Of a stretch of DNA of 64,000 nt, positions 20,332 to 32,301 are shown piece by piece. Position numbers and translations under genes: made by a program. The notes beneath the pieces are model-generated. The model was not told where the DNA came from. It searched no databases and saw nothing but the letters and a program-made list of their open reading frames with translations. The stretch lies in the NCBI GenBank assembly GCA_003116995.1, contig BDSL01000017.1:310001-374000 (forward strand), written 5' to 3'. The DNA is from Yamagishiella unicocca (Eukaryota > Chlorophyta > Chlorophyceae > Chlamydomonadales > Volvocaceae). Within the stretch, counting starts at the first letter, position 1, and each line of letters starts with the position of its first letter.

Positions 20332-22828
20332 TCACCGCCGCCACCGGCGGCGCCGAGTGTGCCCGCCTCGTCACCCAAGGTGCACGGTCGCTTGAAGGCG
20401 TCAAGGTTGCCGTACTGCGCGGCAGCGGCGGCGGCGGCGCCGCTACTGCCGCCGCTGCATCGCCGCCCCAGACCGTCATGTACCTGGATGCTTCACACGT
20501 GCTGCAGTAAGCAGGGGGCACGGAGGCGGGGCACGCGGGAGGGGGTTTCTGGTCTATCTGCCGCTGGTAGTTGATGGCAGCGTCGTCTAGTTGGACGGGG
20601 GCGCAACGGCGGAGCGGTTAGGGTGGTTAGGGCGTTTAGGGCGGCTAGGGCGGTTCCAGCAGCCGGTGATTGATGCGTCGACCCGACGCATCTTGCTTCT
20701 CGTGGGATCGGAGGGGAGGTGCAGCAGGCCGGCGGCGTCGACGGCGGTGGCGACGTCGTGGTCGTTCGTTCTGCAGCAGCAACATCCACACCAGATCTTG
20801 GCCCTCCCTGGAGCGTCCTGCCCGTCGTTGCTGATCGCGGCTGGGGAACCTGTACGGCACATGCAGGTACGAGACGCTGGCTGTCGGGCCCAACGTCGTC
20901 ACGGGCTATCGGCGCCCCGCAGACGCGTGGGAGGCGGCGATGATGACGGGGAGAGAGCTGGTCAGGTGCGTGCACTGGCGCGTTGCTTACCATTGTTGTG
21001 CCTGTGTGTTTTGCTCTTTTGCTGTTTCGCTGTCCAGGAGGGAAGGGAAGGGGAGGTGTCGGGGTGTTAGGAGACCCGTGATGAAGGGGAGGGAGGGTGT
21101 GACACTGATTGATGTCAGGAGCGTACGACACACCGTCCGGCGCATCTTGTCTCGGTGCTCGCCGACCCCGGGGCTTCCTTCTTCGCCCGTACAGTTGGAC
21201 GAACATCGTACTGAGCTGCTGGGCGGAGGCACTCTCCGCCGCGACAGGCGCGAGCAGCAGCGGCGGCAGTAGCAGCGTCCGAGCTAGCAGCGGCAGTAGC
21301 ATCAGCAGCGCCAGCAGCGGCAGCAGCAACGGTCCGCAGATGGTGGGTCCGCTCGGCCTGGTGGCCTCCGCCGCCGAGGTGGCAGTAGCAGCAGCCAGGG
21401 AGGCTCGGGCGTCCAGCTGCTGCAGCTACTGCTCCGCCGCCGCGACCGGCGGCAGTAGCGAGGACTCCGAGGACTCCGACGCCGGGCCCAACGGCGCGCA
21501 AGACTTGTACGACGATACTGTACGGCAACCGCCCGTGCTCCTGGGTTTGGGCATACAACTGAATTTGCAGGTGCGGGCGCGGGGCGCCGGAGGAGGTATA
21601 GGGCCCCTTGGGGTGACGGGGCAGGGCCCGGCTCCAGGTGGTGTCGATGTGTCATGCCCGGGAGGAGCCCTCGCGCGTCCTTCCTGCCTGTTGGGGTGTT
21701 GTTGGCATACCGTGAAAATGGGTTTCTAGGGTTTCGGAAACCTGATGAGAGGAAATTGGATCTATGCTGCTTGTTGGGGCTAGGTTGGGTTAGGTGGGAA
21801 AATCCTGGTGAAGTGGTGATCTGGTGTTCTGGTGTTGGGGGGGGGGAATGGATCCTTACGACGAAGGGCGTGGCAATGCTGAATACCACCGACAGGCAAG
21901 GGTTCGCGCAGCCATCCAGTCGGCCAATCTGCCGACCCACGGGTCTATAACTCTATATCGCCAAGCTCCTGCGAAATCCCCCGCCCTCCGTGACCCCCGA
22001 CCAGCTCGCCGCTGTGAACCTGCTTCCGCTGCCGGTGTTGGACGGTGGTCAGCTGCTGTTGGTGGCGCTTGAGGTGAGCTCCAGGCGGGGGGGGTGAGCT
22101 CCAGGGGAGGGGGACGTGAAGCGATGGAAGGTCCGTTGCGGGAACCGCCGTTGTGGGGACCCCACCGTGGCTTTGTGGTGGTAAGAGATCGGTGTCCTTC
22201 CGCTGGGAGGCAGGGCCCGGCTCCAGACATGGCCCGGCTCCAGGCAGGGCCCGGCTCCAGGCAGGGCCCAGCGGAGGACCAGACGTCAACAGAGGTTTCG
22301 TTTTCACCGTTCCCGGACAATCTTCCGCTCCCAACGACCCGCCCCCAACACCCGCCCCCAGCCGCCTGCGCGTAAATCCAACCAACAAACCCGCTCCGAA
22401 ACCCTCGGCCTTGACCACAGGCGGCGCGCGGCGGCCGGCGCCTGCCGCCCTCCCTGGAGCGCTCCGCCCTACTGGGCAGCGGTTTGCTTGTGGGCTGCTG
22501 GGTGGCCATGTTGAGCCTCCAGGACCTCATCGGCCTGGTGGACCGAGCAGCAGGGCGCCTGACGGCCTCAGTGGGGCCATATGACCCCCTCCATTACCAC
22601 CAACTCCAACCAGCAACTACCGCAACCACCGCAACCGCCGCAACCGCCGCAGCCACCGCAACCGCCGCAACCGCTGCCGCCGGTGAGCTGCGGGTCTTGG
22701 TGCAGGTGGCTGCCGGCGGCGGCAACGCCAAGTTAGGGCCGCCCCGACCCGCGGGTCGCTCCAAGGGCGAGTGCGACGCCGACTTGGATGTAACCGCAGC
22801 GGCGGCGGCCGGTGCTTGGGCGACTTAG
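17397..22828 (+). CDS. Site-2-protease/RseP-family intramembrane zinc metalloprotease, probably organellar
   Basis: Eight exons stay in phase: 17397-17837, 18431-18757, 19179-19349, 20247-20506, 20867-20965, 21195-21570, 22005-22073, 22421-22828 (~716 residues). Exon 1 ends with the zinc site HEGGH (about residue 117) in AILAHEGGHLVAARALGV, followed by VREFSVGVGPRVAWW as in RseP and plant ARASP-type proteases. Exon 2 has SLRALPLFGYIRF and a membrane helix (VMAAGVAVNALLAAAFVAW). Exon 3 begins a PDZ domain (LHAGDVVLGVG). Exon 6 has VGPLGLVASAAEVA. Exon 7 has the third catalytic motif, NLLPLPVLDGGQ (aspartate near residue 571). Exon 8 matches the C-terminal GGRRLPPSLERSALLGSGLL block. Ala-rich inserts and a threonine/alanine repeat tail are lineage-specific. 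The N-terminus is Pro/Ser/Arg-rich, consistent with a plastid transit peptide (inference). The 5' exon is uncertain (see 16960-17257). The exon 3 end could be 19352. Confidence 0.85.
17925..17946 (+). other. Relic of the 5' half of a tRNA-Gln-like sequence
   Basis: GTTCCATGGTGTAGCGGT matches the acceptor-stem/D-arm start of eukaryotic tRNA-Gln and contains a pol III A-box-like TGGTGTAGCGG. No matching anticodon arm, T-arm or 3' acceptor strand follows, so this is not a functional tRNA. It may be the head of a tRNA-derived SINE in intron 1 of the protease gene. Confidence 0.4.
18323..18370 (-). repeat. Module B-like copy, 3' part of protease intron 1
   Basis: CACTATCCTGTCCTTTTCAC then GCCAACGGTTTTTGTACC is close to the copies at 3425-3470 and 56270-56310. 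It lies near the 3' splice site of its intron, in reverse-complement orientation. Confidence 0.55.
18943..18999 (+). repeat. Module A copy, protease intron 2
   Basis: GGGTTTCGAGGAAGACCCGT, GGATGCGAGAAAA and TTAGGACAGACGTTTTGAG occur in order, in forward orientation, in the 5' half of the intron. A second, partial copy (TACCGTTTAGGACAGACGT) precedes it at 18911-18932. Confidence 0.75.
19745..20070 (+). repeat. GGCCATGAGCAGGG minisatellite in protease intron 3
   Basis: Roughly eighteen copies of an 17-20-bp unit (GGGCCATGAGCAGGGGAGG) vary mainly in G-run length. The array gives long artefactual ORFs on the minus strand. Confidence 0.9.
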
Positions 22829-25755
22829 CGGGAACCTGGCACATGTCGGCTGACACATGTCGCCTGGCACATGTCGCCAGATTGACGTGCCAGGGGGCGA
22901 AGTCTACTGAAGTGCTCCCGCGTTGTAAGTTTAGTACCACGCGCAGTCCGATGTCCGATGCGTGAAGCTGGCGGCCGAAATAAAAAGAGGATCGTCAGAG
23001 GCGGCGAGGCGCCGCGGTCTAGGGGGGCAGGAGGGGGCAGCAGTTTGGTGGCCAGGTAGGTTGAGAGGTGTGGTGCAGGGGGAGAATATATTGAGAGGAG
23101 GCGGGGAAAGAGGCGAGAGCTGGGAGTGGGGCGTGGGGAGCGTTGAACACGGAGAGCGGCAGCTGAGAGCGAGAGGGGAGGGGGAAAGGGCGCCGCGTGT
23201 GTGTACCAATGCCTTTTGGTGCGGCGCCGTACTTGCACGGCAAGGATACGGTACATGAGGGCACGGAGCTCAATCGTGCTGGCCGACCCACATGGTCGGG
23301 CGACCCGGCGTGCGTTGGGGGAGAAAATAACGGTGGCGATTTGGGGGAGAAAATAACGGTGGCGATTTGAGGAGTTAATTTTGTGGCCTCGTGATACCGA
23401 TAGCAGATGGTGATGAAGACAAAGGAAATGGCGTGGGGCGGGCGGGCGCAGGGGCCCTCGGGCGGTCTTGCAAGTATCATCAGCGGACGAGGTGGGGGGA
23501 AGCCTGGGGCAAGGGGCTGTTGCCGCGGGCTTCGGCTTTGAGAATCTCGGCAAGGCAGGTGCTGAAACCAACCGCACCTTCGCGTAGTAACCGAGCACGC
23601 GTGTTGTTAAGGTTTAGGGTTTAGCCGTGCGAGCCCCGAATGTCGATGCATGGGGGAGTCCATCCCCTGGGTGGGCGTATGCAGTGCGTGCGCGGGCCCT
23701 ATGGGGTGTCGTACTGTCGTACCGGCTCCAGGGGGCACTGGAGCTTAACATTGGAGGCGCGCTTTGCGACCGGCCACTCAGCCAACCCCCGGGATCCTTC
23801 CCAGCTCGGAATGCCGCAAAGGACCCGGAGGGGTTTCGGAGCACTGCGTCAGGCGCCTTGCGCGCAGGCTTAAATAATGACGAAAAATTGAGAAAGATGT
23901 ACAAAAGCTCCTTTAATAAGCGGCGTTTTTTTTGTTGTTGTTACATCGCATCTTTCGTTGTCGTTGCTTTGCCCCCGGGACGAGGGAGCATTTGGGGTGC
24001 GAATGGGGGACAGTTGGTAGTTTGATGCCGTACGGCGCCTGCGCGGCACGCGATGGGCGCGACTGCACTCACGGCGGCGGTGAGGCGATTTTATACCCGT
24101 ATGCCCTTACGACGCTTCGTGACTGAATGCAGCTTCGGTCGGATGCTGTTGCCTGACTGAATGCAGCTTCGGTCGGATGCTGTTGCGCGCCTCGACACTT
24201 GTGCGACTCCTAGATAGGCGACTGCTGGAGACCGGCGTGTGTGGAGGCTTGCTCGTCGGGCGCATGGACACAATGGTAGAGAGCTAGAGCGGCGCGGAAT
24301 CACCGCGTAGCATTCGTAGGACTGAGTACTGCTGCTACGGACTCGAGTACCAGCGCCGGGTCCTTAAGGCGGTAAGAAATCCCTAGGACTGGCTGCCCCC
24401 GGCTGCCTTGTTGTAATGGTAATATAGTTACTACTTCTACCACCACCAGCTGTAAGTATAAGTCAGCATCGATGACGTCACGACCCGACTTTAATCACCC
24501 ACGCCAAGCCCCTGCCAGCGTCATGCCTCGTCATGTGTAAACGAAGTCGCGATCCGGTGCATCCTGTGTCACTGACGTCTCGGTGACTGGTCCTTGGGTC
24601 TCATTGCAGATTCCATTGTGGGCAAAGGAATCCACTTATAGGCGACATGACGCGCAGGCGAAGCCTGCGCTGACAAGGGCTTGTTGTTTGCGGATACATA
24701 CGGCGCGACCTGGGATACGACTTGCTCCCCCGCCGAACGCGTCGCACGGCACGTCGATGATCGGCATGCGGCGTCGTCGAAGACGCACTGGTTACCTTCG
24801 TTCCCTGTTTCTCTTAGGCCTCACTGCGCACATAGCTAGGGCTGGACGCGCAGGAATGGATGAGTCTGGATGGATTTGATGATGCGTGACACCGCCGGCT
24901 GCCACACCGGTCCATTTTAACGTCGCTCTGCTATGTGCGTCGTGCGAGTTTGACGCGGAACTTGAACAACTCGGTCAACTCGGTCCAAGAACCAGCCGCG
25001 AAGTCGAGCGGTGCGCGGCGCTGTGCTACTGAGTCGCTTCGCAGCGGTGCGGCGATCGCTCCGTTGTAGCGGCCTGGAGCGTGTGTCCCACCTGTCGTGA
25101 GACCTCGTATGGCAAGTGTGCGTTTCCCTTTGGCACATCGACATGGTAGCTGCGAAGCAGCGGCCGGTCTTAGGTCGAAAGATGCGATCCTGTCGTATAG
25201 TGCCAACAGACATTGTTACACGTTCGCCTTCCGGCTAACTGGCAGCTAGACGCGACGGGGATGTTCCGAGTGCAGGGTGGTGGGGATGAGGGTCTGCAGG
25301 GCGTTGGGGGCTGCGTGGGGGCCTGGAGACTGGGGCTAGGGCAGGCTAGGGCAGGGTAAGCGGCACGGCAAAACCTGGTGGATACGTCACAAGGTCAAAT
25401 GATTGGGATATTCCTTCGGCGCATGTCAAAGGGAATCGGTTGAGGTACCGTGATGGAAACAGCAGCAGCAGAATGTTGATGCCGGCTCAACCGCCGCCCT
25501 TTTGGCAAGGTTTACTGGCGCTTTCCCAGGCTGCGTACAAATTGTTGTCTTCTGCATGATTGCAACCAAGGGCTTACGTATTTCGCAACAGGCTTCACAC
25601 GAGATACGGTATCTCTGTACGGATGTCATACGCAATGACCTTTCTTGCAAGAGGGTAACTGACCATACTGGTTGACCCGCTTAGTGTAGATGTTCCATAT
25701 CCGTATGCCTAGTAGCTGCGGTCCAACAAAACCCCAGTTTAGCAAAGCAGTAACC
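22829..25755. other. Intergenic region with small tandem duplications, no supported gene
   Basis: A 26-bp unit (GGGGGAGAAAATAACGGTGG...) is present twice at about 23317-23369. A 36-bp unit starting GACTGAATGCAGCTTCGGTC is present twice at about 24120-24186. GGTTTAGGGTTTAG near 23609 is telomere-like. Open frames are short and overlap on both strands. Confidence 0.55.
22924..22928 (+). terminator. Poly(A) signal TGTAA of the protease gene
   Basis: TGTAA, the usual chlorophycean polyadenylation signal, occurs 96 bases after the stop codon of the protease gene. Confidence 0.55.
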
Positions 25756-27119
25756 ATGGCGACACTGTCGCAAGTTGATGTGCCTTCGTGGGCTGCCGAT
25801 GAGGTTGCGTTAAGGAAGACCCCAAAACATGTTCCTGGCAAGCTGAAGGCAAAGCTGCGCTCTTTATTTACGCGCGAGACCACCCGGAAGCTCAAAGCGT
25901 GCAGCACAGCGCCCGACACAGGTGAATTATGTTCATGCCATTATGCAACGTCATTATCATGGCGAGATATGAAATGGCTGTTGTCTGACGCACTGCCCAT
26001 CGCCTGTGGTTTGCGTCTGCAGAAGATGCGTCCTGGACTTTTGGTCCCGACGTCCCGCGTGGGAATAGCTTCTACGATCAAATAGTCGCCCGCTTTTCTT
26101 TTGATGTGTCCCAGCATCAGCCTAACCCTCGGTCCACCTCCAACTCCTGCGTCTGGTACAGTAACCGCGGCCCCCGTGTAGCCCGCCCGGCCGCCAGCTT
26201 CGAAGCCCCCCGCCCGGACTCACTCTACTCTCTACTCTACAGCAGCAACAGCAACAGCAGCTACTGCAGGGGCATGGCCTCGGCCACGGACCCGCCGTCG
26301 TCACTGCAATCCGCGCTCAGCCTCCCGCGCCAGGAACATCTTCAGGCAACCCTCTCCCGCACGACTCTGCCTTCAGCCGGGGCCACGAAAGGCGCCTGCC
26401 GCGAGAACCCCAGGCGACCCGCATCCACAGCCTCGGTGCTGGTCGCGCCATCCTTCAGCTGCGGCAGCAGCGCTTGCAGCGGCGGCGGACGGGTCAGCCG
26501 CTGCAGCGTTTGCAGCAGCGGGTTTGCCTGCCTCAGTAACACGCCCGGCGGCTCCCTGGTCGACTCGTATACGGACGTCCCGCTGGTCGGCGGTTCGAGC
26601 CCCGATGGCGACATCGCGGTCACCTCTCGATCGGCTCAAGCGGGACCCCGTCGCTTGGTCCACGACAGCGGCTGCGGCCCCGCCAACCAGCCGCCCAAGG
26701 CAGGAGGCTGCATCAGCCCGGCAGGGACCCGCGCGCCGGCCTCTCCGGTGCTCAGACGGTCCTCCTATGCCGGCTTCGGTCCCATGTCTCCCAGCAGCAG
26801 CCGTAAGGATATGTCTGCCTCATACGCTGCTGCCTCGACATCCAACTCCCGTCGCTACCTTGCCGCATCGTTGCCTGTGGCGGTGCCTGCGTCAACGGAG
26901 CAGCAACAGCAGCAGCAGCAGCGGCGGCACCAGCGGCTGGAGTCGCAGGGCGCCGAGGACGTATTGCAGCCAGCCGGCACCGGGGTGACAGCGCCTGGCG
27001 AAGAAGAAGGCAGGAGCGGCGGCGGTGGCGACGGCGGCAGCGGCGGTGGGAGCGGCAGTAGCCAGGAGGAGGATGACGTGGAGGATGACGTCTTCCGTGG
27101 GACCATGCACCTGATCTGA
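25756..27119 (+). CDS. Two-exon gene of unknown function, Ser-rich with acidic C-terminus
   Basis: Exon 1 is 25756-25921 (donor G/GTGAAT) and exon 2 is 26023-27119 (acceptor CTGCAG). The join is in phase and yields about 420 residues, reading through EDASWTFGPDVPRG and FYDQIVARFSFDV. The start has a good context (ACCATGG); in-frame ATGs at 25690 and 25705 would add up to 22 residues. The N-terminus is basic (KTPKHVPGKLKAKLRSLF). The middle is Ser/Pro/Gly-rich with scattered cysteines. A poly-Gln tract (7-8) lies near residue 350 and the end is Gly/Ser- then Asp/Glu-rich (EEDDVEDDVF). No known domain was recognised; it is probably largely disordered. Its single intron lacks the dispersed modules of neighbouring genes. 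Confidence 0.6.
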
Positions 27120-27220
27120 TTGGAAGTGGCGTGACCCGACTGACATGGTCTGACGTGATCTGACCTCATCTGACGTGACCTGATCTGATAAGGTCTGGTC
27201 CAGCCCAGCTTGGAGGGCAC
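27120..27220 (+). repeat. Degenerate CTGACGTGA/CTGATCTGA repeat after the stop codon
   Basis: Directly after the stop, about eight imperfect copies of a ~10-bp word (TCTGACGTGA, TCTGATCTGA) follow. They are probably in the 3' UTR of the preceding gene. Confidence 0.5.
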
Positions 27221-30200
27221 CGTACCGCGTCATCTGAGGAGGTTTCAAGCGGGCTTCCTGGTATACTCTTGCCTCCTCTCCTACTCGCATAGCATGGGCA
27301 CGTCATGCGGACGTAGGTAATCAGCGGATTGGAGGTGTGAGGTCGCACCAGAGCGGCGATGCTGGAAGACGCGCGCACATACAAGGGGGGGGAGTTTACA
27401 AGTATCGGCGAGAGGGAGAGCGGTGTGAGTATGGGTGGCGATAGATGTTGAGCTGTGAGATTCGAGCTCGACGAGTGGACGCAGCTGGAAGGCGAGGGCG
27501 GATGGGCGAATCAGCGGGGTATGCGTGCGTACCTTGCCTTCCGCTCCCTTCCCTGGAGTTGAGCTCCTCGCCGTCGGGCGAGCTGCCGTGCTGCATTTGC
27601 GGCTGCATGCCGGGCATTGCCGCCACTTGGGGAGGAAAGGCTGGGCGAGGGGTTGGTGGCGGCGGAGTATCCCAGCGCCCGACAGCGGTTTCGGTGGGGA
27701 CGTGGGCACTGTTCGGTCGTTCTGTTTGGGCTGTCGGAACAGCGCAAAACACGGTTAGGGGTTTCGGAAAGGAGAGCTGGCTTGTTTGGACTTCGTGCAC
27801 GGTCGCGAACAGGTGGCGTGCGTTTTACACTCGGGAGAGGTCTGCATGTGCGCGGCGGTGCAGGGGGGATGCAAACGCATGCCGTTTATCACTTATTTTG
27901 TTTTAATGCATTAAGCGGCTTTCCACGCTGCTGCCGGCGGCTGGATGCGACACGGGAGCAACCCGTCCATTGAGGCCATTGTCTCGTTTGGGTAGAAGAA
28001 CTTGGATGGTATTGCTGTCGCCTGCTTTGATTGCCCCTGCCTTTCCCAGCCATATGGGTCCGTAGGTCGCATCCCCCTGTCCTTGGAACCACGCAGGTGG
28101 TCCAAAGAAATGGGGCTGCTCGCAAGGTCGTACAATGGTTTACAGGAGGCGGCTAATGTGGGGACTTCTGTCGCGCAAGCCTTTTTGAGGCCTTATGGTG
28201 GTGGCCATATGCCAACCAAATACGCAGGCACTGCCCAGTTTGTGGTGGCCTCTTCTGGTGTTGCGTCTTTGCTGCTGTGTGGTGGGCGAGGCGGCAGCGT
28301 GCCACTTTGCAGACGTACGGCTGGGACTTGAGATCTCATCGTGGCGTGTTCGTCCCTGACACAGCCACCTTACTAATATCGATAGTTTGGATACGGGGTT
28401 CGGAATATACCACTCTTTTGTTTCCCTGCGTTTGTCGAAGGCAGGAGCGGCAAGCTTAGCAACAATGCCAGGGGGCCCTTGCCGGCGCCGTGATTGTCTG
28501 GCGGTAGCGGCACTGTGATTGTGTTCGCCTTTTGAGGATTTAAAATTTATTTCGTGTACTGTTATACTTGAGACTGCGCAACGAGAGCCGGTCAAGGACA
28601 CCCATCCAACACCCGCCTACGCGCGGGGCTGGTGGGGGGTAGCGGCTAAAGGTGCGGGAGATGGTCCCTCGGCGGTGGCAGACCGCATGTCCTGGCATTT
28701 GAGCTAGCGATAAATTTCGTCGTTTGGTTTGGTCTGCCTTCCTGCAATTGTTAGGGTTGAAGGGTATTCACGCACGCGCGCTGTTGTCGGAACTTGAAAC
28801 CAGCACGCGCACGCACGCACGATATTTGTGGACACCGTATAGCGGTGTCGCCTTGCACTCAAGAGCTTGTCCTTGGATCCCTTGACGTCACGCATCCAAT
28901 GCTCCCGTCCCCAGGCAGGCAGTTTGCCCCTGTGGATCGCACATGCGGGTTTTAGCGTCGTCAAATAATTTCGTAATTCTTCGCGTCGGTGCTTCAATTT
29001 TGCACGACGCTCGATCCATAATACGGTGCCCAGCGCGGCTTCCGGTGCGGCTGTTGGCACCACGTTTTTCTAGCTGGAAGCATAGTTGGCGGTTTTGGAA
29101 CGCCGGCGCGAGCCGTTGACGGCTTGCGTGGGCAGTCGTATGGGGGCAATGCCCGTAGGTGGTTTGCTCGTTGGGTAAGGTAGTCCATCAGCGCGTCTGG
29201 GGTAGGCGCCGACGATGTGTGTCTGTTTGCGTGGCAATGCCGATACCGGTGACTTCGCGATTGGAGCGTGTATCGCCGTCGGCATCCACATGCGGCATTC
29301 TGATTGCCGACGTGTTGAGGTTCAGATCCACGCCTGCCAGGCCTCCCTGGACCGCGACTTAAAATCCCCAACACCCTCGCCCCAGCGGGCACCTGCACCG
29401 TCCCTCGGCGCTCAACAGTTTTCGCAGCATTTTTCGCAGCACTGCTCACGGCTGGGCGGTTCCGCTTTCCGTATGCAGCCTTATTACAAGCACCGCACTG
29501 TCTTTTTCGTCGTCATTCGACGGCGGGTGGCTGGCTGAACATTTTTCCGTTGTTACCGTAAGGGTGGCTTTGGTGGCTTCTAGGGGCCCAGAAACTACTG
29601 GCATACGGTATCCACTTCGTTGTGCTGCTGCATTCAGCTCCTCGGTACTTCATTCCAGACAGACACAGTCCCACACACAGCAGTGTGGGAGTTTGCAAAC
29701 CCAGGACGATGCCGAGTCCGAGCCCCAGTTGTTGTAACGGTTACAGTGGGTTCCAGACCAAGAGCCCCAGTGTGTTCTCCCTCCGATCCGCTATGTCCGT
29801 AAAAAGGGTCTGAAAGCAGCTGGGCGCCGTCTGGTGCTGTGCACCGCAGCAGCAGGATGGTTTTCATGGATGGAGGTGGTGGCCTGCCGGGGCGAGCGGG
29901 CTCGATGTCCATCGGGTGCCTTGCGCCCATCGTATTCGCCATCGAAGTTCGCCGGGTCAGGCCTAGTTCCGGAGCCGTTTTGAAATTGGTGCTAGGTGGC
30001 ACTGATACTGATCCATGCCGCTGCATCAATAACGCGTTGTTTCATGAGGCGCTATCCTTCAGCCGCGCCGAGGTATTGCATGGCTCGGCGCTCCTGTGCT
30101 GCTAACCGTCTGCCCGGGTTGGCCCGCTTTGGCGCTCCCGTGCTGCCAACCGTCTGCCCGGGTTGGCCCGGTCATGCTCAGCGACTGGGAGGCGCAGTTG

Positions 30201-32301
30201 CAACAGCTACTTATGTCACGGACACGATTTAGGATAGAGGCAGGCCGGCGACGGATTAGCGAAGGTGCGAAGCATCGGACACCAGCGCCTAACCGCAACG
30301 CGGCGCATACGGTGGGCTGTTTCATCGCATCGACTTTTTGCAAGCTTAGTGTAAATTTCCCGCCAAAACTACGTTTCCTGGACCGGAACGGAGCTTTGGA
30401 GTGCTCTGCCACCGTCTTCCCCATGCAGTGTAAGGAAATTCCTTCCCAGGCGCCACAAGCCCTTTCAAGGGGCTTCTGTTTGTGTTATACAAGTACGGCG
30501 TGGCGGTTCCCTGTGGTTTCGGCATGGAAAGGCTTAACTGAGCGGATGCAGCAGGATGCAGGTTGGTACAGGCGTGCAGCAACGTGCTCGCGACGAATGG
30601 GTATATGTTTGCGCGCAAACTGCAACACGGCGGATACGGGAGGCCGTTGCTCACCGTATGGTCCGTATCGAAGGCTTGCGGGCCGATCGGTCAACTGCAA
30701 CGTTCCCGCCAAAACTATATGTCCTGCTAGCCGCAGATCACTTTCCGGTTGCAACCGCATCGGCCAGAAAGATGGATAGCCTTCAGGACAGCGTCCGAGC
30801 AATTCCAGCATAGATACATGGGCGCCACTAAGTGCGCTTTACAGAAAGCCGAAAATGGGGAAATGGCGCCGCGCGTTGGAGGTTGACCACAACATTGACC
30901 GTCATGAGCAGTTTGCGGGCCGGTGCGCCATTGGTTCCGATGCCTGCTCGGTGTGAACGGGCCGCGTACGCAGGTCCCGTATCACGCAGCGGGGCATTGC
31001 CTCGGGTGAAGGGTTCGCTTCGCCGCTTTTCCCCACCGATCCGAAGTATTCATGGCATGCGTATCCTCAATGCTGGATCATGCCATGTCCGGGATGATCT
31101 TTGTTCCACCGCACGAAGGCAAGAGCTTAACCAGCACTGACAGCACACGTAACACTCAAGAGTAGGAGTCCAAACGTCAGACCCTGGGACCCGATGCCTC
31201 CGTCTCGGAATCACAGTATCCGCAGCAATTCACGACGAAAAATGAAACGGTATGACCGCACCGACAACCACACGAGACAGAACCACACATCGTTGTCGAT
31301 TGTTGGAGTAGCATCCAAGCGCTATTGCGTACTGTATGCAAGCTGGGTAAAAGCTGCTTTAAACATAGGCGATAAGTTCGTCCTCCAGAGCGAAAGACAC
31401 GAGTTTTAAAGTCATTGTCGTATGCAACCTCTCACACAGCTGACTGGAACCTGCCTGAGATGCAAAAGTGAAACTTCAGGATTGTCTACAGACGTCAGAT
31501 GAACGCCGTGTCCCAGCTTCCAGCGCCGTTTCAGTTCGCGTCTGTCAGGCTCCTTAGCGTTGTATTGGAGCTGTATGTAGCTTAGTACGACCCGTACCGG
31601 TCGCATGTGCTGTTGCGAGAGCGCCAACAAAAGCTTCGGCCTATTCCTTGATTTCGAGCTTCACTTTGTTTGCTGCCTATTGCAAACACCACTCCTTCCC
31701 TCTTTCCCATAGCCCTACTCCAGACCCTCCCCCCCCCTTCCGCCAACATAAGCATCGGCGCCGTCAACGCTTACCCAAAACGTTGGATCTTCATATCCAC
31801 TAATTGCATATACGAGGCAACTTTTGGCTAAAGTGATTACGTTCCAGAGGCAGTGATCTGCACGAAGTTTGTGAGGTACGTAGCAATGTTGTTACTTCCA
31901 GCGACGATACGTCTCGCTGGCGAAGGTCATCATAGGGCATATGACATAGTGAAAAGAGCCCTTTGGTTTGGCTTTACTATATGACATTACTATTTGTGAT
32001 GATCTTACACGTCATACTTTTTGGGAGTCAAGGTCACCTACGGTCACGAATTCACCTACAGGCACCTGGCAAATAGGTCTATTCAATTCCTTCCTTTGCG
32101 GTATGCATTTATCCGCAACTGCATAGAATCCTTACCGGCGGCTGATGAGGGCGTGACCCTGCCACGGAGGCCTTAGCCGTACTCAGCTGGCGCGCTTTTG
32201 TCGTGGAAGGCGCCGCTACGGAATGACTTGCTGACTGTTGGGTATTTACTTTTATCTAAATGCAGATACCAGGGTGCTCAGTAACTTGAGCAACCTCAAT
32301 T
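27220..32301. other. Long intergenic region, lower GC, no supported gene
   Basis: Short overlapping frames occur on both strands (the longest is 227 codons at 30096-30779), none with recognisable domains. There is a ~43-bp tandem duplication at about 30083-30170 (GTCTGCCCGGGTTGGCCCG in both copies). Two copies of TTCCCGCCAAAACTA at ~30356 and ~30702 resemble E2F-type sites. It may contain old, unrecognisable transposon DNA. Confidence 0.5.
27534..27731 (-). other. Weak candidate minus-strand exon
   Basis: A segment bounded by a plausible acceptor (TTCCGACAG) and donor (AAG/GTACGC) on the minus strand reads as a Pro-rich, Met/Gln-containing peptide (AAMPGMQPQMQHGSSPDGEE). No partner exons could be assigned and no family is recognised, so this may be chance. 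Confidence 0.15.

Noticed and set aside
29634..30029. 131-codon minus-strand ORF in the gene-poor region
   Set aside because: No recognisable domain, no splice partners and a competing plus-strand frame. Not better than chance.
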